A stretch of 64,000 nucleotides of DNA from Sulfurimonas sp. HSL-3221 (GCF_021044585.1 NZ_CP087998.1:930001-994000); one strand, 5' to 3'; numbered from the stretch's first letter, positions 52,938 through 62,650 are shown. The notes: generated from the letters alone by a model not told the origin. Translations and numbers: made by a program.

Positions 52938-54653
52938 TTACGGCTCGTAGACGGAGACGGCTTTGCGCTCTTTGAACCCGAAGTGGCGCTCGAGGTCAGC
53001 GTTGTGCAGCAGCACCGGTACGACCATCAACGACGCGACGACGGCGGCGATGGTGCCGAAAATGAGTGCGACGCCCAAGCCGCCGAAAACGGCATCGCTG
53101 GCGAGCAGCGTCGAGGCGAGGATGATCGCCGTCGCCGTCAGGAAGATCGGCTTGGCGCGGGTGGCGGCGGCATAGGCGAGCGCTTCGGTTTTATGCATCC
53201 CTTTTTCACTCATCAGCGACTTGGTGAAGTCGATGAGCAGCAGCGAGTTGCGCGAGCTGATCCCGATCAGGGCGATGAAGCCGATCAGCGACGTCGCCGT
53301 CAGGAAGAAGGTGTCGGCGCTGAAGAGGTCCATAATGAAGTGACCCACGATGACCCCGATGATGGAGAGGAAGCTTCCCAGAAGGACAATGCCGCTGAGC
53401 GTAAAGCTCTTGTAGTAGACGACCATCAGCAAGAATATGAGCACGAGCGCGGCGATGAAGGCCCCGCCCAGGTCCCGGAAGGTGTCAAGGGTGACTTCCA
53501 TCTCGCCGTCCCAGTGAAGCTCGTAATGGCTCCCCGTATTTTTGTCGGTGAGGGAGAGGTCGAAGAGGCCGCTCTTCTCGATATCGTACTGCTCGGAGAG
53601 GGTGTCGAGGATCATATGGCGCGCGTCCATCAGCGGGTAGACCTGGGAGACCATGTCCGTTTCGGCCACGACGTTGACCATCTGGTGCAGGTCCTTGCTC
53701 ATGATCATCGGGTTGGCGCGGGTCGGGATGATGTCGACGACCTCGGTCAGCGGTACGAGCAGGCCGTTGCTATTCATCAGGCGCAGCCCGGAAAGCTTCT
53801 GTTCGAGGGCGCGTTTGTCCTTGCGGCTGAAGACCTTCGATTCCGGGCTCAGGGTCAGGAAGATCGGGATCTGTTCGTTGATCGTTTCGCTGTTCTTGAC
53901 GGCGATGTCCATCCCCTCGAACGCGAGGTAGATGATGTCGTTGACCTGCTTGATGGAGAGGCCCGAACGGGTGATCTTCGTGCTGTTGACCTTGAGGTCG
54001 AAACGGTCGTAGAGCTCGTCGGCCATGACGTCGATGTCGACAAGCCCCGCCGTCTGGTGGAAGATGGCGGCGACTTTGCCGGCAAGCTCGCGGATACCCG
54101 CGGCGTCGCGTCCGTAGATCTCGGCAACGATGGCGGCCAGGGTCGGCGGTCCCGCCGGCGGTTCGACGAACTTGATGTTCGTGCCTTCTACGATGGGCTG
54201 GCACGCCTCCTGGATCACCGGACGGATGCGCTGGACCATCATGTAGGAGGGCTCGCCGCGGTCATGCTTCTTGGTCAGGTTGACGACGATCTCGGAGACG
54301 TTCTCCGAATTTTTAAAGTGGCTTCCCTTGATGAGGCCCGCGAAGTCAAGAGGCGAACCCATGCCGAGGAAGGTCTCCGTGTCGAGCACCTCCTGCTCCT
54401 TCTGGATATAAGAGGTGACGCACTGGCTGACGGCGTCGGTCTGGCGGATGGAGGAGCCGTTGGGCAGGTCGACGTAGATACTGAAGGTGTCGTTGTTCTT
54501 GCCCGGAAGCATCTTCGCCTTGACGATCTCGGTCGGGGCGATCATCAGCACGGAGAGGATGAAGGCAACGAGTGTCGCGATCAGGATTATCTTCTTCTGG
54601 GCTCTGCTCTGCAGTAGCGCGGTAATGAAGCTTTCGAACTTCTGGAAGATCAT
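52938..54653 (-). CDS. RND permease, C-terminal half-gene
   Basis: The 571-residue protein equals the second half of an AcrB-type pump. It starts with a membrane helix (KIILIATLVAFILSVLMIA), has a periplasmic loop with PGKNNDTFSIYVDLPNGSS, and ends in a membrane block (GGAFIAALVLIFLLMVVYYK and IALIGISSRNSLLLIDF). The ATG at 54653 overlaps the stop of the first half-gene as ATGA, which would give coupled equal synthesis. It probably pairs with the other half, the adaptor at 56258 and TolC at 57049. Confidence 0.85.
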   Translation of the reverse strand: MIFQKFESFITALLQSRAQKKIILIATLVAFILSVLMIAPTEIVKAKMLPGKNNDTFSIYVDLPNGSSIRQTDAVSQCVTSYIQKEQEVLDTETFLGMGSPLDFAGLIKGSHFKNSENVSEIVVNLTKKHDRGEPSYMMVQRIRPVIQEACQPIVEGTNIKFVEPPAGPPTLAAIVAEIYGRDAAGIRELAGKVAAIFHQTAGLVDIDVMADELYDRFDLKVNSTKITRSGLSIKQVNDIIYLAFEGMDIAVKNSETINEQIPIFLTLSPESKVFSRKDKRALEQKLSGLRLMNSNGLLVPLTEVVDIIPTRANPMIMSKDLHQMVNVVAETDMVSQVYPLMDARHMILDTLSEQYDIEKSGLFDLSLTDKNTGSHYELHWDGEMEVTLDTFRDLGGAFIAALVLIFLLMVVYYKSFTLSGIVLLGSFLSIIGVIVGHFIMDLFSADTFFLTATSLIGFIALIGISSRNSLLLIDFTKSLMSEKGMHKTEALAYAAATRAKPIFLTATAIILASTLLASDAVFGGLGVALIFGTIAAVVASLMVVPVLLHNADLERHFGFKERKAVSVYEP

Positions 54654-56248
54654 TTATGGCCTCCTTCATGTTTCGCATGGTCGGGACGGTGCATCATCCG
54701 CTTGGCGAAGTAGGGGGTAAAGATATAGGCGACGAAGAGCGACGCGATCAGCGCCACCGGAACGTTGGCCGGAATAGGTTTCATAAACTGCCCCATCATG
54801 CCGCCGACAAAGGCCATCGGGACCATGGTGAGGATGATGGCGAAGGTGGCGATGTTCGTCGGGGGCCCGATCTCGTCGGTCGCTTCGACGAGCAGGTCGT
54901 CTTTGGGCATGTCCGCTGACTCCACCGAGTGGAAGTGCCGGTGGATGTTCTCGATGACGATGATCGCCGCATCAACGAGGAGCCCCAGTGAGAGCAGGAA
55001 GGCAAAGAGGGTGATCCGGTTGATCGTCTGCCCGGTGATGTAGGCGATAAAGAGGGTGATCGCCAGGATGGCCGGGACGGTAAAGGTGACGATGAGCGAT
55101 TCGCGCCAGCCCAGGACAAAGACGAGCAGAATCGCAATGATGACGATGGAGATGATGAGGTGGAAGACCAGCTCGTTGACCGCTTCATTGGCGCGCTCGC
55201 CGTCGTTGCGGGTGATGGAGTATTTGATGCCCGCCTTTTCGAGCATAGGCTTGAAGTTTTCAAGGGCCTCTTTAACCTCGTCGGCGATGACAACGGCATT
55301 GGTGCCTTTGAGTTTGGAGATCGTCAGGGTGACCTGCTCCTGCGCGGGGGTGAAGGTGTCGCCGTCGCGGGCGCTGATAGCGGCGGAACGGAAGTTCTGG
55401 ATGTCGTAGCCGTCTTCGACCTTGGCGACGTCACGGAGGTGAATGGGCGCCCCCATGTACTGGGCAACGATGATGTCCTCGACGTCCTGGACGCTTTCGA
55501 TGGCGTTCTTGATGCCCATAATGACGATCTCACCCTCAGTGGTACGGTTCTTGACGGCCGGCACGTTGTAGGCGAGGGCCTGGACCGCCTGGGTGATCTG
55601 CCCCAGCGAGAGGTTGTAGCCGGAGAGTTTGTTCAGGTCGACGAGGATGTTGTACTGGTGCTTATGCCCCCCTTTGAGCGCCGTGACGGCGACATTGGGC
55701 AGGCCGTTGATGGCGTGCTGGAGGTTCTTGACCGCATCGTAGAGCCGGGTGTCGTCCATCTTGGAGGGATCCTTGGCGTAGAAGGCCACGGAGACGATGG
55801 GGATGTCGACGTCGATGTCGAGGGGTTTGATGACCGGCTGCATCGCGTTTTCGGGGAAGATGTCGGCGTTCTGCATGATCTTGTCGTAGACCTTCAGATT
55901 CGAATCCTCTTTCTCCTCGCCGATGTAGAAAGCGGCGTTGACGATGCCGACGTTGTCCATGGCCATCCCCATGATGTGCTCGATGCCGAGCACCTCTTTC
56001 ATCTTGCGCTCCAGCGGACGGACGATGACGTTTTCGACCTCTTTGGCCGTGGCGCCGGGCAGGGCGATAATGACGGTTGAACCGCTGACGACCATCTGGG
56101 GGTTCTCTTCGCGGGGCATGATCATCAGCGAGAGGTAGCCGATGGCAAGCAGCGTGATCCCCAGGATCATCGTCAGTGGGCTGTTGATGAAGTAGCGGGC
56201 AAGCTTACCCGCGTAATCCTTGGGCGTATAGGGTTTGTGTGCGTGCAT
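54650..56248 (-). CDS. RND permease, N-terminal half-gene
   Basis: The 532-residue protein covers the first half of an RND permease: initial helix (SPLTMILGITLLAIGYLSLMI), first periplasmic loop (MPREENPQMVVSGSTVIIALPGATAKEVE), and helices 2-6 with GLLVDAAIIVIENIHRHFHSV, the usual helix-4 acidic residues. It ends with a histidine-rich tail (HRPDHAKHEGGH), which is unusual and could bind metal. Full-length RND permeases are about 1030-1070 residues; the two halves add to 1103. Confidence 0.88.
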   Translation of the reverse strand: MHAHKPYTPKDYAGKLARYFINSPLTMILGITLLAIGYLSLMIMPREENPQMVVSGSTVIIALPGATAKEVENVIVRPLERKMKEVLGIEHIMGMAMDNVGIVNAAFYIGEEKEDSNLKVYDKIMQNADIFPENAMQPVIKPLDIDVDIPIVSVAFYAKDPSKMDDTRLYDAVKNLQHAINGLPNVAVTALKGGHKHQYNILVDLNKLSGYNLSLGQITQAVQALAYNVPAVKNRTTEGEIVIMGIKNAIESVQDVEDIIVAQYMGAPIHLRDVAKVEDGYDIQNFRSAAISARDGDTFTPAQEQVTLTISKLKGTNAVVIADEVKEALENFKPMLEKAGIKYSITRNDGERANEAVNELVFHLIISIVIIAILLVFVLGWRESLIVTFTVPAILAITLFIAYITGQTINRITLFAFLLSLGLLVDAAIIVIENIHRHFHSVESADMPKDDLLVEATDEIGPPTNIATFAIILTMVPMAFVGGMMGQFMKPIPANVPVALIASLFVAYIFTPYFAKRMMHRPDHAKHEGGHK

Positions 56249-56257
56249 CTGCGCTCC

Positions 56258-57052
56258 TTACGGGATCGTGACCGTGGCGTACATGCCCGGGTAGATCGGG
56301 GCCTTTGAGCTCGTTTTGAAGGCGACCTTGACGCGGAAGGTGTGCGTCATCGGGTTGGAACTCGGGATGATGGCGCTGACGGTGCCCGTCGTCAGCAGCC
56401 CGACAGAGGGAACCTCGACGGCGACCTTGGTACCGTAGGGGACTTTGGAAAGGTCGCTCTCAGCAACCTCGATGGCGATCTTGAGGTCGCTGAGGTCCGC
56501 CAGGACGAAAGCGGGCATCCCCGGCATCGCCATCTCGCCGACTTTGATGTTCTTGGCGATGATGACGCCGTCGTTGGGCGCTTTGATGCGGAGGTAGTTG
56601 TACTGGTTGTAGACTTCGGAGAGCTGTGCCTTCGCCTGCGCGACCTGCTTTTTGCTGATGTCGACCATGTCTTCCATGTTCTTGGCGGCCAGTTCGAGGT
56701 TCTCGACCTCGTACTGGCTGACCATGTTTTTCTCCAGCAGGCGTTTGTAGCGGGCCAGGTTGAGCCGGACGTTGCTCAGCTGGTTCTGGTTCATCTGCAG
56801 GGCGAGTTCGGCCTGGGAGATGCCCAGTTCGACCCGCGCTTTGGCGCTGTCGACCTCTTTGGAGTCGATACGGTAGAGCAGCTGCCCCTTTTTGACGCGT
56901 TCGCCCTCGGAGGCGCCGACCTCGGTGACAAAGCCCATGTAGCGGCTGGTGATCATCTTCTGGTTATCCGAGATGACGCTCCCGGCGACGGTGAGGCCGT
57001 CGGCGGCGAGCGCGGCTGCGGCTAGCATAAAAGAGAGAAGCAGTTTTTTCAT
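56258..57052 (-). CDS. RND adaptor (membrane fusion protein)
   Basis: The 264-residue protein has a signal peptide, a lipoyl/biotinyl half (VGASEGERVKKGQLLYRIDS), a coiled-coil hairpin, the second lipoyl half (LRIKAPNDGVIIAKNIKVGEMAMPG), and a beta-barrel. It links permease and outer-membrane channel. It is short for the group (usually 350 or more), so the membrane-proximal domain seems reduced. Its start overlaps the TolC stop (ATGA). Confidence 0.88.
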   Translation of the reverse strand: MKKLLLSFMLAAAALAADGLTVAGSVISDNQKMITSRYMGFVTEVGASEGERVKKGQLLYRIDSKEVDSAKARVELGISQAELALQMNQNQLSNVRLNLARYKRLLEKNMVSQYEVENLELAAKNMEDMVDISKKQVAQAKAQLSEVYNQYNYLRIKAPNDGVIIAKNIKVGEMAMPGMPAFVLADLSDLKIAIEVAESDLSKVPYGTKVAVEVPSVGLLTTGTVSAIIPSSNPMTHTFRVKVAFKTSSKAPIYPGMYATVTIP

Positions 57053-58440
57053 TGTGTGACTCCGTTGGCAAGTTTTTCAAGGGCGAACACCCGTTCGGTC
57101 CGTTTGTTTTTGACTTCCAGCAGGGCAAGGACCTTCTCAAGCTGCTGGGACTGTTTGATAACGACGTCGCTCATGGAAGCGAGCTGCTCGCGGTAGCGCG
57201 CCTCGTAGCTGGCGTAGATCTCCTTGGCGAGGGCCAGCTCTTTGGAGAGGGCGTCGATCTCGTAATCGAGGGATTTGATCTCGGTATGGATCTTGTCGAC
57301 CTGCAGCGCGATCCCTTTTTTCGCCAGGTCGATCTGCGTCTTGGTCTTGAGGGTCTCGATGCGGGCCTCTTCGTAGGCGGCGTAGTCGCTGCCGCCGGCG
57401 AAGAGGTTCCACTTGAGCTGGACGCCGACGGTGTAAGAGCCTTTGTCGGCGGCATAATGCTCGAAACTGTCGGCGGCGGTCTGGACATCGGCCTGGAAGC
57501 CGACCATCGGCAGGTAGTCAGAGAGGGCGACGTCCTGCATGCTTTCGCGGATCTGCAGACCCGTTTTGGCCCGCTGAACGTCGATGTTGGCGGCGATGAC
57601 GTCCGCCGTCTCTAGCGGCGGCAACGGGACGTCGGAATCGGGAAGGGCAATGGTGCTGACGGGCTGGTCGAGGAGGAAGCTGAGGTAGTGGTAGAGCAGC
57701 TTTTCGTTCGCTTCCATCTGGTGGATGGAGCGCGCCACGTTGGACTTTTTCGCCTGGACTTCAAGCAGGTCCGTCTGTTTGGCATACCCCTCCTCGATCA
57801 TCGACTGCGTCATCGCTTCGAGGGTGCCAATGTTGTCGTAGATCGTTTTCAGGTTCGAGAGCGCCTCATCAAGCAGGCGCATGTCGTAGTAGGCCTTGCG
57901 GGTCTCGTAGATCTTTTCATTGAGCAGTTTTGTTCTGTCGAAGCGTTTGAGGCGTTCCATCCCCTCGGCCGCTTCGACATAAGCGCTGATCTTGCCGCCG
58001 ACATAAAGGGGCAGGGTGTACTGCAGTTTGCTCTGGAAGAAGTTGCGGTCGCCTGGGTAGTTCAGCGCTTCCGGCGGCTGGGTATAGAGGGCATCGCAGG
58101 CCGTCAGGTCGCCGCCCTGACAGGCGGCGGAATTGGCCATGAACTCTGCAGCGCCGAAATCGCCGAAATTCGCTTCGCGGCCGGTCAGTTTGAAGCCGAA
58201 GACATTGCCCGCATCATCGGAGCGGGAGATGTTCTGGATAAAATCCAGAGAGCCCCAGTGCTGCCCCCCGGCCTGTGAAGCACGTTCACGCGCACTCTGC
58301 ACGTCATAGGTTGCCGCTTTGATCTCGAGGTTTTGGGCCTTCAGCAGGTCGATGGCCTCGTCCAGGGCCAGGGCGCCGTTTTGGGCCGTCGCAGCGCCGA
58401 GGCTGAGTGCCGTTGCGCAGAGCAGGGTCGCCAGTTTCAT
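57049..58440 (-). CDS. TolC-family outer-membrane channel
   Basis: The 463-residue protein has a signal peptide (LLCATALSLGAATA) and the TolC repeat of long amphipathic helices, with paired NLEIKAATYDVQSARERASQAG and later KTQIDLAKKGIALQVDKIHTEI segments. It is the first gene of the four-gene operon tolC, adaptor and two permease halves. The operon is divergent from the YfgM-like gene. Confidence 0.88.
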   Translation of the reverse strand: MKLATLLCATALSLGAATAQNGALALDEAIDLLKAQNLEIKAATYDVQSARERASQAGGQHWGSLDFIQNISRSDDAGNVFGFKLTGREANFGDFGAAEFMANSAACQGGDLTACDALYTQPPEALNYPGDRNFFQSKLQYTLPLYVGGKISAYVEAAEGMERLKRFDRTKLLNEKIYETRKAYYDMRLLDEALSNLKTIYDNIGTLEAMTQSMIEEGYAKQTDLLEVQAKKSNVARSIHQMEANEKLLYHYLSFLLDQPVSTIALPDSDVPLPPLETADVIAANIDVQRAKTGLQIRESMQDVALSDYLPMVGFQADVQTAADSFEHYAADKGSYTVGVQLKWNLFAGGSDYAAYEEARIETLKTKTQIDLAKKGIALQVDKIHTEIKSLDYEIDALSKELALAKEIYASYEARYREQLASMSDVVIKQSQQLEKVLALLEVKNKRTERVFALEKLANGVTQ

Positions 58441-58502
58441 GATTGCTCTCTCCTTGTGTTGTTGCGAATGTTACAAAAAAGTTATAAAAATTATGAGGAT
58501 GA

Positions 58503-58508
58503 ATTATA
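58503..58508 (-). promoter_or_regulatory. Candidate -10 box for the TolC-RND operon
   Basis: TATAAT on the minus strand lies 63 bp upstream of the TolC start in an AT-rich gap of 278 bp. No regulator gene is adjacent. Confidence 0.5.
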
Positions 58509-58718
58509 CACCATACGATCTTAATCAATGTAAACACGCCAGCACGCCCCGGCACGGTTTTTTCATTAAGAGCATAGGAAAATCTTATCACAATATTCAC
58601 AAGCTTTCCACTGAATAGGGGTGTTTACATGCCCGTTACCACATTTTTACCCTATTTAAGCTACACTTGCAGCATCTTACGGAAACGCCCCTGTAGGCGG
58701 TGTATCAGAGGAGTACGG

Positions 58719-59315
58719 GTGAGTCTCAAAGAGAATATCTCGATGGTTAAGGAAGAGCTGAGCACGGAGGAACAGTTCTTCGAACAGGCAGTCAAGACCG
58801 AACGGTTCGTCAAAAAGTACAAGAAACCGCTGATCGCGGCGGTAGCGGCGGTGGCCCTCGCCGTCGTCGGCACGGCGGCGTATGACGCCTATGACGCTTC
58901 CAAACGCGACGCGGCAAATGCCGCCTACCTGACCCTGCAGTCCGACCCGACCAATGCGGCGGCAAAAGAGACGCTCAAGGCGAACGCGCCGCAGCTTTTT
59001 GACGCATGGAAAATGTCCGTGGCGATCAAAAGCGGCGACGTCAAAGTCCTCCAGGCGCTGACGTCGTCCCCGGCGTCCGAAGTTGCCGACGTCAGCAGCT
59101 ACGAAGCAGCGGCGATCGCCAAAGACGCCAAAGCGCTGGGCAGCTACAGCTACCGCCAGGGCGGTGTTTACAAAGAGATGGCCCTGATCGACGAAGCCGT
59201 GCTCCTGATGCAGGAGGGCAAAACGGATGAGGCGCACCGCCGTCTGCAGATGATCGGGGAGCAGTCCCCGCTCGCACCACTGGCGGAAGCGCTTTCGCAC
59301 TACGGCGTGAAATGA
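58719..59315 (+). CDS. YfgM-like membrane protein
   Basis: The 198-residue product starts with GTG after GAGGAG; an in-frame ATG at 58743 is also possible but has a weaker site. It has a short cytoplasmic part, one membrane helix (PLIAAVAAVALAVVGTAAY) and a periplasmic helical TPR-like domain. In E. coli YfgM neighbours BamB and assists periplasmic folding at the SecYEG translocon; here the next gene is also a BamB-like lipoprotein, which supports the call. Confidence 0.7.
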   Translation: MSLKENISMVKEELSTEEQFFEQAVKTERFVKKYKKPLIAAVAAVALAVVGTAAYDAYDASKRDAANAAYLTLQSDPTNAAAKETLKANAPQLFDAWKMSVAIKSGDVKVLQALTSSPASEVADVSSYEAAAIAKDAKALGSYSYRQGGVYKEMALIDEAVLLMQEGKTDEAHRRLQMIGEQSPLAPLAEALSHYGVK

Positions 59316-60385
59316 TCAAGCAGGCTTCTCTCTTCCTCGTCGGCGCACTGCTGGCCTTTTCGGGCTGCAGCAACAAAGAGTACTATACGCCGGAGCAGAC
59401 CGTCAACGACTGGCCGGTCTGCAAAACACCGAACCATTCGGCAGAAGCCATTGTCGGCGAACGTCCGAAGGTGGAGCAGATCCCGACCTGGCCGACCTGT
59501 CAGCGCACCGGGGTCTACCTGGTCTCCAAAGGGGCGCAGGGCGCCGTGGGACGCCAAGGCATGGTCGTCGAAAAAAGCGGCGTCAGCGGCTTCAAGATCC
59601 CCGACGGGGAGCGTTTCCTCGGCCAGAGCGGCGGATGGTTCCTCTCGACGGGAATAGACGGGAACGTGACGCTGCGGCGCAGTGAGACGAATGAAACGAA
59701 ACGGCTGGCACTGGAAAAGACGGTCGCCGCCGCCGCGGTGGAGGGGGACTACCTCGCCGTACTCTTTTCCAGCAACGATATCGGGATCTACCGCCTCTCC
59801 ACGGGCAAGAGCTACTACAAGCTGCCGGGAACGCCGGCGACGGCAGTGGATGTCCGCATCTCCAATCCCTACTTCCTCGGGAACCTTGTCGTTTTCCCGA
59901 CGCTTGACGGCCGCCTGGTCGTCGTCAACTACGAGGAGAAGGAGCTTCTGCGCTCGACGGTGGTCAGCACAGAAACCTATTTCGACAACGTCTTCTATTT
60001 CAAAGTCATCGGTGACACGATGGTGGCGGCTACCCCGAACCGTCTTTTCAGCCTGAGTGACAAAGAGCGGCGTGAGAAGCTCGACCTCCGCGACGTCGTC
60101 TTCGATGCCTCGGGGATCTGGGCGGCAACGAAAGAGGGGGAAGTGCTCCACCTCACCCCGGCACTGCAGCCGGTGGCCAAGCAGAAGTTCCCTTTTGCGC
60201 ATTTTCTCGGGATGATCGTGGGCAAAGAGAAGCTCTACCTGCTCGAGAAAGAGGGCTACCTGATCGTCATGGATAAAGCGATGACGCAGACGGAGGTCTA
60301 CAATATCGCCCTGGACGACGGGATCAACTTTACCGGGGAGAAAGCCTTCTACGTGCGCGACAAGATCATTACCGTCGAAGAGTAG
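59312..60385 (+). CDS. BamB-like outer-membrane lipoprotein
   Basis: The 357-residue protein has a lipoprotein signal (LLAFSGCSN, cysteine at residue 19) and a repetitive beta-propeller body with PQQ-like segments (GVYLVSKGAQGAVG, GDYLAVLFSSNDIGIYRL, GNLVVFPTLDGRLVVVN). Order and fold match BamB, a subunit of the outer-membrane protein assembly machine. It overlaps the YfgM-like gene by 4 bp. Sequence identity to BamB is not obvious, so the call is structural and contextual. Confidence 0.65.
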   Translation: MIKQASLFLVGALLAFSGCSNKEYYTPEQTVNDWPVCKTPNHSAEAIVGERPKVEQIPTWPTCQRTGVYLVSKGAQGAVGRQGMVVEKSGVSGFKIPDGERFLGQSGGWFLSTGIDGNVTLRRSETNETKRLALEKTVAAAAVEGDYLAVLFSSNDIGIYRLSTGKSYYKLPGTPATAVDVRISNPYFLGNLVVFPTLDGRLVVVNYEEKELLRSTVVSTETYFDNVFYFKVIGDTMVAATPNRLFSLSDKERREKLDLRDVVFDASGIWAATKEGEVLHLTPALQPVAKQKFPFAHFLGMIVGKEKLYLLEKEGYLIVMDKAMTQTEVYNIALDDGINFTGEKAFYVRDKIITVEE

Positions 60386-60392
60386 CGTCGGC

Positions 60393-61214
60393 GTGTCCGG
60401 TCCGCTCGAAGCCTTTATCGAATACATCACCGTTACAAAGGCCCTGAGCAAGCGGACGGTCGAGGCGTACCGCTCGGACCTCGAACAGCTCGAGCGTGCG
60501 GCAGAGCGTCCGCTGCTCTCCTTGGAGACCGCCGACGTGCTGAAACTGCTCGGCGGGATCGCGAACAAACGCACCCTCAACCGCAAACTCTCCTCGCTCA
60601 ACGCCTTTTTCGCCTTTTGTCATTCGCGCCGCTTTACGGCGGAGTCGGAACGCTTCGCCCTCGCCAAGATTCCCAAACTGCTGCCGAAGTTCCTCAGTTT
60701 CGATGCGATCGAACGGGGTGTGTCAGCGATCGGGACGGAAAAATGGACCGACCTCCGGGACCGGGCGCTGATCATGTTCCTCTATGCGACGGGGGTGCGC
60801 ATCAGCGAAGCGCTCGCCGTCGAGCGGAGCGACTTCGAGGGGGAGTGGCTTCGGGTACGGCACGGCAAGGGGGAGAAAGAGCGTCTCGTCCCCGTCGCCG
60901 AGGCTGCACGGCGTATGATCGAGCGCTACCTCGACGCGGTGCCCTTTGAGCGCAACCAGCTCTGGCTGAACCACCGGGGGCGGGTGCTTAGCCGCGTCTC
61001 CGCGTACAAGATCACCCAAAAATACCTCGGGATCTCTCCGCATGTCCTGCGCCACTCCTACGCGACGGCGCTGATCATCGGCGGAGCGGACCTGCGGGTC
61101 GTCCAGGAGCTGCTGGGGCACGCCTCGCTGCTGACGACGCAGGTCTATACCCATGTGCAGAAGCAGAACCTCAAAGAGACCGTACAGCGCTACCACCCCT
61201 ACAGCAACGGCTAA
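60393..61214 (+). CDS. Xer-type tyrosine recombinase
   Basis: The 273-residue protein begins with GTG and contains an N-terminal SAM-like domain and the catalytic residues R (ATGVRISEALAVERSD), K (HGKGEKERLVPV), H-R (ISPHVLRHSYATAL), H (LGHASLLTT) and Y (VYTHV). It is distinct from the integron integrase: it lacks the extra domain. It may be the XerH-like enzyme that resolves chromosome dimers, since single-Xer systems are usual in this group. Confidence 0.85.
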   Translation: MSGPLEAFIEYITVTKALSKRTVEAYRSDLEQLERAAERPLLSLETADVLKLLGGIANKRTLNRKLSSLNAFFAFCHSRRFTAESERFALAKIPKLLPKFLSFDAIERGVSAIGTEKWTDLRDRALIMFLYATGVRISEALAVERSDFEGEWLRVRHGKGEKERLVPVAEAARRMIERYLDAVPFERNQLWLNHRGRVLSRVSAYKITQKYLGISPHVLRHSYATALIIGGADLRVVQELLGHASLLTTQVYTHVQKQNLKETVQRYHPYSNG

Positions 61215-61241
61215 AGGTCAAGCCGACCCCCCGCGGATGTC

Positions 61242-61907
61242 TCAACGGACGGGGAAATCGAAATAGCGGTCGGGATAGAGCTCGCTTTCCAGCGTAAAGT
61301 GCCACCATTCCTCCCGCAGCGGCCGGAAACCGGCGCGCGTCATGATGCGGCGCAGCAGCAGGCGGTTGGCGCGCTGCTGCGCTGTCACCGCCATGCTCTC
61401 AGGCCATGACTCGGGTCCGAAGAAATCGAAGCCGGTGCCCATGTCCAGCTCCTTGCCGCTTTCTCGGTCGACCAGCGTCAGGTCGACCGTGCTGCCGCGC
61501 GAGTGCCCCGACCGCGCCGCGATATACCCCTCTTTGAAGAGCACGCTTTTGTCGACACGGGGGTAGTAGGTCGCCTTCATCTTCGTATCGTCGAGATCCT
61601 TCGCCCAGCGTACGAAATGGTCGACGGCGCGCTGGGGACGGTAGGCGTCGAAGACCTTGAGGCCGAGGCCGAAGGGCGCGAGGGCGGTTTCCGCCTGCTT
61701 CAACGCCTCCGCCGCCGGACGTGTCAGGTAGCAGCGCGGCGCTCCGTAGCCGTCAACGGGCCGACCGACAAAGTTGTTGCTGCCGAAATAACGCGCTTCG
61801 ATGCGGAGGGAGGGAACGGCTTCTTTGAGATCGACGAAGTCGGGCGGTACCGCTTCGGCGGCGGTACCGATGCAGAACAGGAGAAGGGCGAAAAGGAGTG
61901 AGCGCAT
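61242..61907 (-). CDS. D-alanyl-D-alanine dipeptidase (VanX/DdpX family)
   Basis: The 221-residue protein from 61907 has a signal peptide (SLLFALLLFCIGTAAEA) and the VanX zinc motifs SGHSRGSTVDL (SxHxxGxxxD) and EWWHFTL (ExxWH). The long frame to 62543 is spurious. Relatives hydrolyse D-Ala-D-Ala in peptidoglycan turnover or vancomycin resistance; export here suggests turnover. Confidence 0.9.
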   Translation of the reverse strand: MRSLLFALLLFCIGTAAEAVPPDFVDLKEAVPSLRIEARYFGSNNFVGRPVDGYGAPRCYLTRPAAEALKQAETALAPFGLGLKVFDAYRPQRAVDHFVRWAKDLDDTKMKATYYPRVDKSVLFKEGYIAARSGHSRGSTVDLTLVDRESGKELDMGTGFDFFGPESWPESMAVTAQQRANRLLLRRIMTRAGFRPLREEWWHFTLESELYPDRYFDFPVR

Positions 61908-62048
61908 CGCAAAAACCTTTTTCGGGGCATTATAGCACTTCGGGAGAGGTCGGCCTGTATTAATCATAAATTCTAATATCAAAAATATGTGATTTCCTAA
62001 GAACGCGGGGCATAAAATGAAAGGTAGCTTTTGCATGAAGGAGACGTG

Positions 62049-62546
62049 ATGAAGTGGATTAACAACGGAAGCTATCGGGGTGCGGTCTGCTGCGGTGCTC
62101 TGCTGCTGACAGGGCTCTCCCTTGGAGCGGCAGATAAGACCGAAATGCTGGAACAGGGGCGTTACGTCGCGGTGATGATGGGGTGCAACGACTGCCATAC
62201 GCCGAATTATCTGATGCGTGAGGGGGACGTCCCCGAGAAACTCTGGCTGACGGGGAGTGCATTTGGGTGGCGCGGCCCCTGGGGGACGACCTACCCGACG
62301 AATCTGCGCAACCGGCTGAGCCAGATGACGGAGGACAAATGGGTGGCGTTCGCCAAAAACCTCAAAGCGCGTCCACCCATGCCCTGGTTCAACCTGAACC
62401 AGATGAAAGAGAAGGATTTGCGGGCCTTTTACCGCTATGTGCGGCATCTGGGGGCGGCCGGGGAGGAAGCCCCGGCATACGTTCCGCCGAGTGCGGAACC
62501 GCAGCCACCCTACGCGACATTCCCGCCGCCGCCTCCCGCACAATAG
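62049..62546 (+). CDS. Monohaem cytochrome c
   Basis: The 165-residue protein has a signal peptide (GAVCCGALLLTGLSLGAA), one CNDCH haem site (residues 46-50), MPWFNLN and a proline-rich C-terminus (PPPPPAQ). The ATG at 62049 follows GAAGGAG. It resembles small cytochromes of the alcohol-dehydrogenase/gluconate type. No redox partner is adjacent. Confidence 0.8.
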   Translation: MKWINNGSYRGAVCCGALLLTGLSLGAADKTEMLEQGRYVAVMMGCNDCHTPNYLMREGDVPEKLWLTGSAFGWRGPWGTTYPTNLRNRLSQMTEDKWVAFAKNLKARPPMPWFNLNQMKEKDLRAFYRYVRHLGAAGEEAPAYVPPSAEPQPPYATFPPPPPAQ

Positions 62547-62650
62547 GAGTGAATAATTTTTGGAAAGAAATATGCATTATCCCTTGCGGAAAATTATCGG
62601 CGATACACTCTGTATCGTCGGTTCCGAAATTCATATGCAAGAGGGTCGTA

